Positions 41,726 through 48,739 of a DNA stretch of 48,739 nt are shown here, piece after piece (the stretch's first letter is position 1; each line of letters begins with the position of its first letter). A program made the translations under genes and the position numbers. The notes beneath the pieces were generated by a model. It made no database searches. It was not told where the DNA came from and saw only the letters and a program-made list of their open reading frames with translations. The DNA lies in assembly GCA_946186665.1 (NCBI GenBank), contig CAMHOE010000015.1, forward strand, positions 1 to 48,739, in the 5' to 3' direction. This DNA is from an uncultured Clostridia bacterium (GTDB lineage Bacteria; Bacillota; Clostridia; Oscillospirales; Acutalibacteraceae).

Positions 41726-42277
41726 TTAACATGATACTGCCATACGCTCTACACTATATCCCTTTGCTGCCAATGAACAGCAAAGCTCTGTACAACGCTT
41801 GTATTTTTCAAAGGTCGCCTGTGCTTTTTCTGCATCGCCGTAAACCTTCCAGCATCCCACACATTTACAGCACTGAGCTTTGTTTTTAATAAAACCGCAG
41901 ACATCCTCAGGAGGATAACCTAAAAACAAACCTATCTCATGCGGAAAGTCCTCGCTCTCTTTGAGCCTTTTTATCAGCTGTGCCACACACAGATCTGCAC
42001 TTCCGCAGCGGTAACCGAAGCTTTGCAGAAGGCTGTTTGCCTGTGTGTTCTTCAGATCTTTCTTCAGCTTTGACGGTCTGTAAAGATACAAGAGTACCTT
42101 GTTATTTTTATGCCGCAAAGGAATGATACGCAGTCCTTTAACGTAGAGACTGCGGTTCAGTCTTTTAAGAGTACAGCGTTCCTGTTCTTTGCTTTCAAAA
42201 CTGCAAACAAACATATTTCCGGTTTTCAGTCCGATTATAGTGGGCGAACAGTGCCGTAATAATATTTCCTCTGACAT
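41726..42277 (-). CDS. DUF3793 family protein
   Basis: Cytosolic protein, 183 residues, of the clostridial DUF3793 family. Recognisable parts are the start 'LRHCSPTIIGLKTGNMF', 'HEIGLFLGYPPEDVCGFI' and the Cys-rich 'CCKCVGCWKVYGD', which may bind iron or an Fe-S centre. Partner of the flavodoxin downstream; a palindrome of 38 bases at 42506 lies at their promoter. Function unknown; an iron- or redox-linked role is inferred. AGGAG before the ATG. Confidence 0.88.
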   Translation of the reverse strand: MSEEILLRHCSPTIIGLKTGNMFVCSFESKEQERCTLKRLNRSLYVKGLRIIPLRHKNNKVLLYLYRPSKLKKDLKNTQANSLLQSFGYRCGSADLCVAQLIKRLKESEDFPHEIGLFLGYPPEDVCGFIKNKAQCCKCVGCWKVYGDAEKAQATFEKYKRCTELCCSLAAKGYSVERMAVSC

Positions 42278-42505
42278 AGCTCCTCACTCCTTTTTTCGAT
42301 ATAGCCATCAGCGAGCCTTTTCTGCACAAGGCAAGTAAACGCTCCACTGAGATATTCTGCAAAACCATATATATTTTAGGATAAACTTTCAATTTGCGTT
42401 TATACATCTTGCAAAGCACCGCATATTTCCTGTTTATTTATTCCCGCTGACAGTTTCCGCGCTCTTATTACTTTAAGATTAGACAAAGCTAACTGCTGCT
42501 TAAAA

Positions 42506-42543
42506 ATTATCGGTCAGATAATTAAAGTTATCTAACCGATAAT
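42506..42543. promoter_or_regulatory. 38-base palindromic operator
   Basis: Two 16-base arms (ATTATCGGTCAGATAA and TTATCTAACCGATAAT) with one mismatch around TTAAAG. It lies at or just after the likely transcription start of the DUF3793/flavodoxin operon, so it looks like a repressor site. No T-run, so not a terminator. Confidence 0.7.
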
Positions 42544-42573
42544 AGTTTAACATATTTAACTATGTTTTGTCAA
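42544..42573 (-). promoter_or_regulatory. Possible promoter of DUF3793/flavodoxin operon
   Basis: Minus strand TTGACA (42573-42568), 18 bases, TAAACT (42549-42544). The spacer carries AACATA..TATGTT, another inverted repeat. Confidence 0.5.
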
Positions 42574-42611
42574 GGATTTTTTAGAGGTTTCCCGATATTG
42601 TTTTTGCCTTT

Positions 42612-44960
42612 TTAATCTGCTTCTTTGAGCGCTTCTACCATATCTATCTTCTTGTTCTTTCCTGCAACCATCAGACCCACAAGCAGTGAAACACCGAAGG
42701 TCAGGAATATCGAAACGCAATATGTCAAAGGACCAAGCATAAGCTTCATTTCATATTCGCCCGCAAGACTAACAAGCAGCCATTCAAGGACGCCCACACC
42801 AGCCGGAAGACCGATAATAACTCCTATGACCGTAAGCCATAAATTCTGTGAGATCAGCAGACGACCAATCTGTTTATTCCGGAAACCGAGCACCTTCAAT
42901 GTTGCAAGCTCACGGGAGCGTTCCACATAACTCATAATGCCGAGATTGTAAAGAACTACAATGCCGAGTACAGCTGCCGCTATAACGAGGATTATCACCA
43001 TTCCGTCCATGATAGAAACAAAACTGTTAAAGGTATTCATAAGCTGCACCTTGTTCTGCTTGCCGGCAATCAGATCGGAAGAGGGAATATCGCCTGTTTT
43101 CATGTTTGTGTAGATATCTGTCGGAGTATGATCAATCCCCAGCTTATCAGCCAATGTATCAGACATTGTAACGCTTTCGGTCATGATCGAACGGTTATAG
43201 CCGATGACCTTTGCAGTATAAGTATCATTTGAGCCGTAAGGAGAAAATGTGATATTATCTCCGATATTTGCCTTATCCTTCAGCCTTAAGCAAAGATAAA
43301 CTCCCTCATCACTCAGTTCTATACGGCGGTTGTCCTCGTTGATAACATTGTATATACTCTTCGGGTTGTGAACGATATCAAGGGTCACCGTATCGCCGTC
43401 AAGACTGATGCCCATGAGACTTTCCCAGTCGCCATCCAATTCGGAAGCGAGCTGCTTTGCTTTCTCGCTGTCCGCATTATCAGCAAGGCTGACCTTTGTT
43501 GCATAATTGGAGATATCTTTGTCAAGCAGATCAAGGAAACCCGACATTGTGTCGCGCATACCAAGACCGCCAACCATCAGCACCATACAGCCCACTATAC
43601 CAAATAGTGTCATTGCTGAACGGCTTTTATGGCGGCTCAGGTCACGCAGGTTCCATTTTGTTCCAAAGCGCATTTTGTTCCATAGCTTTGTATGCTCAAG
43701 CAATGTTTTTCGCATTTTCTTTGGTGAGTAAGGACGGAGGGCTTCTGCTGCTGTTCCTCTGAGCTGACGGTGAACGGACAGAAAGCTTATAAGCGTCAGC
43801 AGAACTATTGTGCCGATCATAACGGGATAGCAGAAAAAGGGTGTTGCCGCTGTCCAGTCAGGCATATCAAAATAGGTTCCCATCATACCGTTTTCGCTCA
43901 TTACTGATTTGCACACGAGATAGCCCAGTCCCATTCCGAAAGCCGTTCCGACAACTCCGATAAACAATCCGTATGAGGTATAATGCCGAAGTATCCGCCG
44001 GTCCTTGAAACCAAGTGCCTTCAGTGTTCCTATCTGAATTTTCTCTTTGGTTGCGATCCTGTGCATAGTCGTTACCATCGTCAGTATAGCAATAGCAAGA
44101 AACAGAACAGGAAGCACAGAGCCCATTGTCTTGCCTTCTTCCGATTCTCCCATAGCTTCTTTATATACTACATGATCTGTCTTTGGCGTTACCATAATTG
44201 TTTTTCCAAGAGCGTTCTTGACAGCATCCTCAAGCTCTTCCTTCTCCATACCGGACAGGATATTTACTTGTGCATAGATCTTGTTTTCCGCTTCGCTGAC
44301 AGCATCGTCATTAACAAAAAACGCAGGCAGATCTTCGCTTATCATATTATCGATTTTTTCTTGTATTATCGAACGCAGCTTTTTGGGGGAGATATACGCA
44401 TATCCGAATGAATTATAATCAGGCATCAGCTGATTTTTATCAGCAACACAGATCATGTGCTCACCAGATTTTATAAGACCGACAATTTTTCCGCTGATGT
44501 CAAGTCCCTGATATTCAAGAGTCAGTTCATCACCGATCTTATAATTATTAGCGGCAGCAAATTTATCTGAAAGCCAGAAGCCATCGCTGTTTTTGTCATA
44601 GTCCTCTCCGTCCATAACGACAAAAGTAGAGACGGTATAGTTTTCGCTGACATCAAGAGCAAGGGATTTGTTGCTCGTTCCTTTCAGATCAAGATTTACG
44701 GATAAAAATCTTGTCGCTGCTTCTACCCCTTTGATCCCGGCTATTTTTTCAAGATCGTCAGCAGTAAAGCCGTCCTGAGAATATAAACGATAATCTGCAT
44801 AATTGGTATCAGCAAAGAATTGTGATGTATCATATTCAATGGTGTACCATTCCATATTGAAGCCCAGAAAAATACCTATGCCTAAGGTTATCATAATTAT
44901 CATAGAGATAAACTGAGATTTATAACCCCATGCAGTACGAAATAATTTGCGTGTCAGCAT
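42612..44960 (-). CDS. MacB/FtsX-type ABC permease, large
   Basis: Membrane protein of 782 residues with two FtsX-like halves. One helix near the start (about 13-37), an outer domain (about 45-270), three helices (about 285-400), a second entry helix near 450, another outer domain (about 475-640) and three helices at the end. 'GTLKALGFKDRRILRHYTSYG' and 'ATLKVLGFRNKQIGRLLISQN' are the paired coupling motifs of FtsX domains. I start at ATG 44960, seven bases after GAGGTGG, where TAATG joins it to the ATPase stop. Type of substrate unknown; class moves molecules or transmits force at the membrane rather than import. Confidence 0.93.
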   Translation of the reverse strand: MLTRKLFRTAWGYKSQFISMIIMITLGIGIFLGFNMEWYTIEYDTSQFFADTNYADYRLYSQDGFTADDLEKIAGIKGVEAATRFLSVNLDLKGTSNKSLALDVSENYTVSTFVVMDGEDYDKNSDGFWLSDKFAAANNYKIGDELTLEYQGLDISGKIVGLIKSGEHMICVADKNQLMPDYNSFGYAYISPKKLRSIIQEKIDNMISEDLPAFFVNDDAVSEAENKIYAQVNILSGMEKEELEDAVKNALGKTIMVTPKTDHVVYKEAMGESEEGKTMGSVLPVLFLAIAILTMVTTMHRIATKEKIQIGTLKALGFKDRRILRHYTSYGLFIGVVGTAFGMGLGYLVCKSVMSENGMMGTYFDMPDWTAATPFFCYPVMIGTIVLLTLISFLSVHRQLRGTAAEALRPYSPKKMRKTLLEHTKLWNKMRFGTKWNLRDLSRHKSRSAMTLFGIVGCMVLMVGGLGMRDTMSGFLDLLDKDISNYATKVSLADNADSEKAKQLASELDGDWESLMGISLDGDTVTLDIVHNPKSIYNVINEDNRRIELSDEGVYLCLRLKDKANIGDNITFSPYGSNDTYTAKVIGYNRSIMTESVTMSDTLADKLGIDHTPTDIYTNMKTGDIPSSDLIAGKQNKVQLMNTFNSFVSIMDGMVIILVIAAAVLGIVVLYNLGIMSYVERSRELATLKVLGFRNKQIGRLLISQNLWLTVIGVIIGLPAGVGVLEWLLVSLAGEYEMKLMLGPLTYCVSIFLTFGVSLLVGLMVAGKNKKIDMVEALKEAD

Positions 44961-45661
44961 TACCATTCCACCTCGTCTGCGCTCATGGGGTCATTCTGTT
45001 CCTCAATGGAGCGTATTTTACCGTTTTTTACACGGATAACAACATCAGCCATTTTTGCGATGCTTTGGTTATGCGTAACTATTACAATAGTCTTGCCGTA
45101 GCTTTTTGCCATTTTAAGAAGAAGCTTGAGCACCATGACACCGGTCTCTGAATCGAGAGCACCTGTTGGTTCGTCACAAAGGAGAATCTGAGGATTCTTG
45201 CACAGCGCTCTTGCAATGGAGACTCTCTGCTGTTCGCCGCCGGAAAGCTCGGACGGAAAATTGTTCAGATGGTCTGTAAGTTCTACTTCCTCGATCATCT
45301 GCTTGGCGTCAAGATGGTCCTTTGAAATTTCCGATACCAGTTCCACGTTTTCATAGACTGTCAGAGTGGGTATCAGGTTATAGAACTGAAAGACAAAGCC
45401 CACCGTTGACGCACGAAAATCCGCCAGTTCATCATTGCTGAGTCTGGATATATCCCTGTCATTTACGGTTATCGTGCCGCTTGTAGGGCTGTCCAGACCG
45501 CCCAGCATATTCAGAAGCGTACTTTTTCCCGCTCCGGACGGACCGAGTATTACAACAAATTTACTCTCATCAAGAGTAAAGCTGACCTTGTCGAGTGCTT
45601 TGAGTTCATGTTCTCCCGTTTTATACACTCTTGTTACGTTATCGAATTTTACGATCGACAT
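44960..45661 (-). CDS. MacB/LolD-type ABC ATPase
   Basis: ATPase of 233 residues. Walker A GPSGAGKST (about 39), Q-loop 'GFVFQFYNLIPTLTVYENVEL', signature LSGGEQQR, Walker B LLCDEPTGALD, switch VTHN: the textbook set of the LolD/MacB class. I start at ATG 45661, seven bases after AGGAGA; the frame extends 10 codons further without a site. The stop overlaps the permease start by one base. Confidence 0.95.
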   Translation of the reverse strand: MSIVKFDNVTRVYKTGEHELKALDKVSFTLDESKFVVILGPSGAGKSTLLNMLGGLDSPTSGTITVNDRDISRLSNDELADFRASTVGFVFQFYNLIPTLTVYENVELVSEISKDHLDAKQMIEEVELTDHLNNFPSELSGGEQQRVSIARALCKNPQILLCDEPTGALDSETGVMVLKLLLKMAKSYGKTIVIVTHNQSIAKMADVVIRVKNGKIRSIEEQNDPMSADEVEW

Positions 45662-45750
45662 TTCTGATCTCTCCTTTTTTCTTTTCGGCAAGCCGCTGAA
45701 GCCGCTTTACGATCGTTTGTTTCTGTCATCAGCTTTATCACCGCAAAGCA

Positions 45751-46014
45751 TTACTTATTAAACAAGCCTTTCAGCGAAAAAACCTTTTTTTCATAAGGCT
45801 CTGTTTTCACATCAATAACCTTATACCCTGTTTTGTATATCTCATCACAAAGGGTATTTTCATCAAGCTGTTCTTCGCTGATGATCTCGGTCACGCCCTT
45901 ACTATGTGACGAGCTAACCTTCTTTACTTTAAAATGCTGACGGACAACATCATTGACATGGCTTTCACACATCGAACACATCATCCCGTCGATTTTTACT
46001 GTTGTTCTGAACAT
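45751..46014 (-). CDS. HMA-type metal-binding protein
   Basis: Small cytosolic protein of 87 residues with a ferredoxin-like HMA domain. 'KIDGMMCSMCESHVNDVV' holds the metal-binding M-x-C-x-x-C (C13, C16), as in copper chaperones and MerP, and 'VTEIISEEQLDENTLCDEIYKTGYKV' the rest of the fold. A C-terminal basic tail follows. It heads the operon with the MacB-like exporter and has a strong promoter with an inverted repeat (46121-46149). Copper, zinc or mercury binding is inferred. Confidence 0.9.
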   Translation of the reverse strand: MFRTTVKIDGMMCSMCESHVNDVVRQHFKVKKVSSSHSKGVTEIISEEQLDENTLCDEIYKTGYKVIDVKTEPYEKKVFSLKGLFNK

Positions 46015-46120
46015 TATACAGCCTCCTCTTTTTATTTATGCAGGTTCTGATCTGCTTTTGTATACATGACAGCTTCATTGATTTCAAAAATACAATGGTG
46101 CCGGTTGATTTACACCAATC

Positions 46121-46149
46121 ATTATAATTAGATACGTCTAACTTGTCAA
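46121..46149 (-). promoter_or_regulatory. Consensus promoter with operator in the spacer
   Basis: Minus strand TTGACA (46149-46144), exactly 17 bases, TATAAT (46126-46121). The spacer carries the inverted repeat TTAGA-N4-TCTAA. A repressor bound there would block RNA polymerase, so the operon is probably off until induced, as for metal-responsive operons. Confidence 0.85.
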
Positions 46150-46222
46150 GGCTTTTTCAAAATAAATATAGCTATAAGCCTGTCTGGATCGGAAGTTCTG
46201 CTTTATACTAAAGCTTAATTCT

Positions 46223-46261
46223 GAAAGCCGTGCAGATCCTTTTCAGATCTGCACGGCTTTC
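46223..46261. terminator. Perfect 16-bp hairpin
   Basis: GAAAGCCGTGCAGATC with GATCTGCACGGCTTTC, 7-base loop. Likely terminator of birA (minus strand) although no T-run follows on either strand. Confidence 0.7.
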
Positions 46262-46431
46262 GTAGCAAATTAATTCTTTATGTTCTGTTGTTGTTTCCGA
46301 CTTCGGCAAGTTAAATTCCATTTGCGGCAAGCTTTAACAGATGGTTTATTTATAAGACATTCGTTAGCAGCATTCCGTTTTTTCCATGCAAATATAGATG
46401 ATACTCTGGATGATGAGTTCGAGGGGATCCA

Positions 46432-47397
46432 TTAGTATATGCCCTGTACGGTGACTTCGCCGGAGTTTACGGTCACCTCTCCGCTGTCGGTTTTTATTAT
46501 AAGCTCACCTGTAGGTGTGATATCACAGGCCGTGCCGGTCAACTCTGTGTTACCGCGCTTTACGGATACCTGTCTGCCGATGGTGGCGCATAGGCTTTTG
46601 AAATTTTCAATATCGTCAATAGACAGGCTGACAAGAAATGAACTTATAACGCTGTCAAGCCGCTTTATAACTTCTGCTAAAAGATCGCTGCGGTTTATTT
46701 TTGTTCCGGTTTCCAGATAAAGCGAGGTCGATTTTTGCGATATCTCTTCAGGAAAAGAAACGTTGTTTACATTAATACCGATACCCGTTACAACATAATC
46801 TATACAGTCGCTCTGGGCTGCCATTTCTGTAAGTATACCGCAAAGCTTCTTATTGCCGATGATAATGTCGTTCGGCCACTTTATTCTTGCATCAAGACCT
46901 GTGAAGCTGCGTATTGCCAGACACACTGCGTATCCTGAGGCAAGGGTTATCGAGGAAATATCTCCCGGCGGCAGCTCCGGTCGTATAAGAAGGGAAAAGT
47001 ATAATCCCCCGTCCGCTCCGGAGCTCCAGCTTCTGCCCAGCCGTCCCTTGCCAGCTATCTGTTCTTCCGCTGCGATAATGGTTCCGTCGTCTCTGCTTTT
47101 TTGGGCTATTCTTTTGGCTTCTTCGTTGGTAGAGTCTGTGCTGCGGAGAAGTATTATTTTGCTGCCGATGTATTGTGTGTCAAGCTGTGATGATATCCGA
47201 TCGAAGTCAAGCAGGTCGGGAGAGTCTATAAGCTTGTAGCCTTTGTTGCGGACGGAATCTATTGTATAGCCTTCTGCTTTAAGGGTATTGATGTGTTTCC
47301 ATACTGCACTGCGTGTTATTCCTAATCTTTCACTAAGTTCTTCTCCGGAGATATGATCTGACGTTTCTCGGAGCATAGCCAAAATCTTAGTTTTCAT
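46432..47397 (-). CDS. birA: Biotin-protein ligase / biotin operon repressor BirA
   Basis: Bifunctional enzyme of 321 residues that joins biotin to carboxylase subunits and, with biotinyl-AMP, represses biotin genes. Residues 1-60 are a winged helix ('GEELSERLGITRSAVWKHINTLKAEGY'). The ligase core has 'STDSTNEEAKR', 'AEEQIAGKGRLGRSW' (adenylate loop), 'IKWPNDI' and 'TGIGINVNN', and the C-terminal SH3-like domain ends in 'GEVTVQGIY'. Promoter at 47429-47457. Confidence 0.97.
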   Translation of the reverse strand: MKTKILAMLRETSDHISGEELSERLGITRSAVWKHINTLKAEGYTIDSVRNKGYKLIDSPDLLDFDRISSQLDTQYIGSKIILLRSTDSTNEEAKRIAQKSRDDGTIIAAEEQIAGKGRLGRSWSSGADGGLYFSLLIRPELPPGDISSITLASGYAVCLAIRSFTGLDARIKWPNDIIIGNKKLCGILTEMAAQSDCIDYVVTGIGINVNNVSFPEEISQKSTSLYLETGTKINRSDLLAEVIKRLDSVISSFLVSLSIDDIENFKSLCATIGRQVSVKRGNTELTGTACDITPTGELIIKTDSGEVTVNSGEVTVQGIY

Positions 47398-47428
47398 TTA
47401 AACCCACTTCCCATTAGTTACTATTGAT

Positions 47429-47457
47429 ATTATATCATCTATAGTTCGGGTATTCAA
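47429..47457 (-). promoter_or_regulatory. Promoter of birA
   Basis: Minus strand TTGAAT (47457-47452), 17 bases, TATAAT (47434-47429). Confidence 0.75.
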
Positions 47458-47482
47458 TATAATTCGTTTATGCTCTGCGAAA

Positions 47483-47540
47483 ATCAATTTTGCAGAGGCA
47501 GCTGCATGGGGAAAACCCCTTTCCTAAAACCGCTGAATTT
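47483..47540 (-). repeat. Hairpin repeat family, short copy D
   Basis: Reverse complement reads TTCAGCGGTTTTAGGAAAGG then GGTTTTCCCCATGCAGC, the two flanks of the long form without its middle arm. Lies upstream of the birA promoter. Confidence 0.78.
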
Positions 47541-47650
47541 CTTCTTTTTCGATAAGAGATTTCAATGTGTTAAAATATCAAGCATTCATACATTTGGATA
47601 AAAAAATAATTCCCGTGTTTTTGCCCCCAACTATGGAGAGATAAACAGTC

Positions 47651-47691
47651 AAAATAAAACGAACAGCCGGGTATATGATCCGACTGTTCGT
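47651..47691 (-). terminator. Intrinsic terminator of lipoprotein genes
   Basis: Minus strand ACGAACAGTCGG with CCGGCTGTTCGT, then TTTTATTTT. Confidence 0.88.
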
Positions 47692-47699
47692 ATCTGTTT

Positions 47700-48176
47700 T
47701 TATCTGTTGTACATCTCGCCAAATGTAGTGTCGAGGGAAAGCACAGTGAGTTCCGTATCGGCAGCTGAAGCTATGTAATATATTGTTCCTACTGAATCAT
47801 ATCCGTAATCACTTATATTTGAACTGTCAAACTTATTGTATAATCCGTTGTAGTCAATCGCGTCCTGTATGGTAAGATATGCAGCTGCGTCCTTACATTC
47901 CTGAACAGATGAGCCTTTATCAGGAAGTTTGTACGAGCTGAGTTTGTTCAACTCATCCGAAGGAGTATCACTCGTCAGAACACCGGATACAACACTTGAG
48001 TAAAGTGTCTTTGCTGACGCATCAAGCTCTGATGCGTTGGATTGATTTGTAGATTCATTGGCGTTATTCACAATTCCTATTACAGCCGGTGCAGCTATTG
48101 TCGCACAGCCCGACATAGCGCTTGCCGAAGCTGTCATCATTCCTGCAAGAAGCAGGAGCATTATTCTTTTTTTCAT
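47700..48176 (-). CDS. Small lipoprotein, paralogue family member 2
   Basis: Exported lipoprotein, 158 residues, lipobox AMSGC (Cys about 24). The body ('ASAKTLYSSVVSGVLTSDTPSDELNKLSSYKLPDKG' to 'DTTFGEMYNR') holds one copy of the roughly 90-residue unit present twice in the 6.2-7.2 kb lipoprotein and once in the next gene. GGAGG lies 8 bases before ATG 48176; the frame could extend to 48230 but without a site. Function unknown. Confidence 0.87.
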   Translation of the reverse strand: MKKRIMLLLLAGMMTASASAMSGCATIAAPAVIGIVNNANESTNQSNASELDASAKTLYSSVVSGVLTSDTPSDELNKLSSYKLPDKGSSVQECKDAAAYLTIQDAIDYNGLYNKFDSSNISDYGYDSVGTIYYIASAADTELTVLSLDTTFGEMYNR

Positions 48177-48226
48177 AATACATTCCTCCATCTTCGCTTT
48201 ATTATAAAACGCTTTCCCAGCACTGA

Positions 48227-48709
48227 TCATGATCCTCTGAGTTCATTCAGCGTCATATCCAGTGTAAGAACGCCGTCGGGTTCACCCGTATATGTTCCTT
48301 TAAAATAAATGGAACCGTATTTTTTTTCATAAACATATTCGCTTATATTCATGCTGTTAAACTTTGATGTCATACCCTGATATGCTATGGCGTCGGCCAC
48401 AGTAAGTGATCCTGCTATCTCTTTACGTTCTTCTATTGTAGCACCGGCACTCGGCAGCTTATAGCTACTCAGGTCATTCAATTCATCAGCGGGTGTGTCA
48501 GCATTAAGTACGCCTGATGCAACTTCAGCATAAAGCGTCTTGCAGGCAGAGGCGAGTTCCGTTGCATTAGCCTCTTTATCAGAATTGTTGGCATTTTTCA
48601 TAATTCCTGCGGCAGAGTCAGCAATAGGGTTAGGCATACAGCCGGACATAGCTCCTGCTGAAGCCAATAATGTTAACGCCACCAATAAAACAGATATTCC
48701 TTTTTTCAT
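48227..48709 (-). CDS. Small lipoprotein, paralogue family member 3
   Basis: Exported lipoprotein, 160 residues, lipobox AMSGC. Clearly a paralogue of the downstream gene: 'ELASACKTLYAEVASGVLNADTPADELNDLSSYKLPS' versus 'ELDASAKTLYSSVVSGVLTSDTPSDELNKLSSYKLPD'. AAGGAG 9 bases before ATG 48709. The two form a tandem pair, 50 bases apart, with a terminator after the second. The tail differs ('LTLDMTLNELRGS'). Function unknown. Confidence 0.87.
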   Translation of the reverse strand: MKKGISVLLVALTLLASAGAMSGCMPNPIADSAAGIMKNANNSDKEANATELASACKTLYAEVASGVLNADTPADELNDLSSYKLPSAGATIEERKEIAGSLTVADAIAYQGMTSKFNSMNISEYVYEKKYGSIYFKGTYTGEPDGVLTLDMTLNELRGS

Positions 48710-48739
48710 TTCAAAAACTCCTTCCAATTTATCATGCTG

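Larger units (their letters stand above)
42278..42611. other. Regulatory gap with palindrome upstream of DUF3793 gene
   Basis: A leader of about 230 bases for the DUF3793/flavodoxin operon. Holds the 42506-42543 palindrome and a possible promoter. A minus-strand frame 42278-42419 has no ribosome site and runs into the DUF3793 start in another frame; not called. Confidence 0.55.
46015..46431. other. Gap with operon promoter and terminator
   Basis: Holds the promoter/operator of the HMA/ABC operon (46121-46149) and a strong hairpin (46223-46261). The remaining 170 bases up to birA show no gene. Confidence 0.6.
47398..47699. other. Gap between birA and tandem lipoproteins
   Basis: Holds the birA promoter, a short copy of the hairpin repeat (47483-47540), and a terminator (47651-47691). 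No gene. Confidence 0.6.

Noticed and set aside
42278-42419. Short minus-strand frame before the DUF3793 gene
   Set aside because: No ribosome site and overlaps the DUF3793 start in another frame; leader peptide possible but unsupported.

Overview
The window looks like the chromosome of a low-to-moderate-GC clostridial Firmicute, most likely a Ruminococcus-type gut or rumen anaerobe. This is inferred from gene families, not from a marker gene: no rRNA or tRNA was seen. Supporting signs are strong AGGAGG-type ribosome sites, TTGACA/TATAAT promoters, sporulation-lineage genes (CotF-like coat proteins, YtaF), a G5/3D cell-wall protein, DUF3793 next to flavodoxin, DUF3783, and a maltodextrin importer followed by a lipid-anchored alpha-amylase. 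No prophage, IS element, integrase or CRISPR array was found.

Layout. 0-7.3 kb: flavodoxin-fold oxidoreductase, SulP anion transporter with a long tail, c-di-GMP phosphodiesterase with a degenerate GGDEF domain, two small CotF-like proteins and a lipoprotein with a duplicated domain. 7.3-11.3 kb: an ABC-2 exporter pair with a MIF-like tautomerase, then a PadR regulator. 11.3-16.9 kb: a G5/3D cell-wall protein behind a near-consensus promoter and a WalR-like box, a divergent TIR-domain protein with a zinc ribbon, then two small membrane proteins and a minimal kinase-like protein. 16.9-21.9 kb: a calcium-type P-type ATPase, a Ser/Glu-rich lipoprotein and YtaF. 22-28.3 kb: sugar-binding lipoprotein, two permeases and a GH13 amylase lipoprotein, a starch-oligosaccharide uptake locus lacking its own ATPase (presumably a shared MsmX/MalK-type ATPase). 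28.3-32.7 kb: lepA, a DUF3783 gene, a GIY-YIG nuclease and recQ. 32.7-36.8 kb: AlkD-like repair protein, an unknown protein, a membrane-tethered XRE regulator and an ABC exporter, with gaps filled by short AT-rich repeats. 36.8-41.2 kb: MTA/SAH nucleosidase, then an FHA-SEDS fusion followed by a class B PBP. 41.2-46.1 kb: flavodoxin plus DUF3793, and an HMA-protein/MacB-like ABC operon, each with a strong palindrome at its promoter. 46.4-48.7 kb: birA and two tandem lipoproteins that share a domain with the lipoprotein at 6.2-7.2 kb.

The least explained signals are: (1) a 16-17 bp ATAC-N5-GTAT repeat packed into four successive gaps between 32.66 and 34.98 kb, with one lone copy at 21.92 kb; (2) a dispersed 58-90 bp hairpin repeat in two long and two short forms; (3) a lipoprotein family with a roughly 90-residue domain present four times in three genes; (4) a zinc-ribbon/TIR protein with a 186-bp internal duplication; and (5) promoter-embedded palindromes upstream of the metal/redox-type operons. 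All readings are by eye from the sequence; no database search was run.
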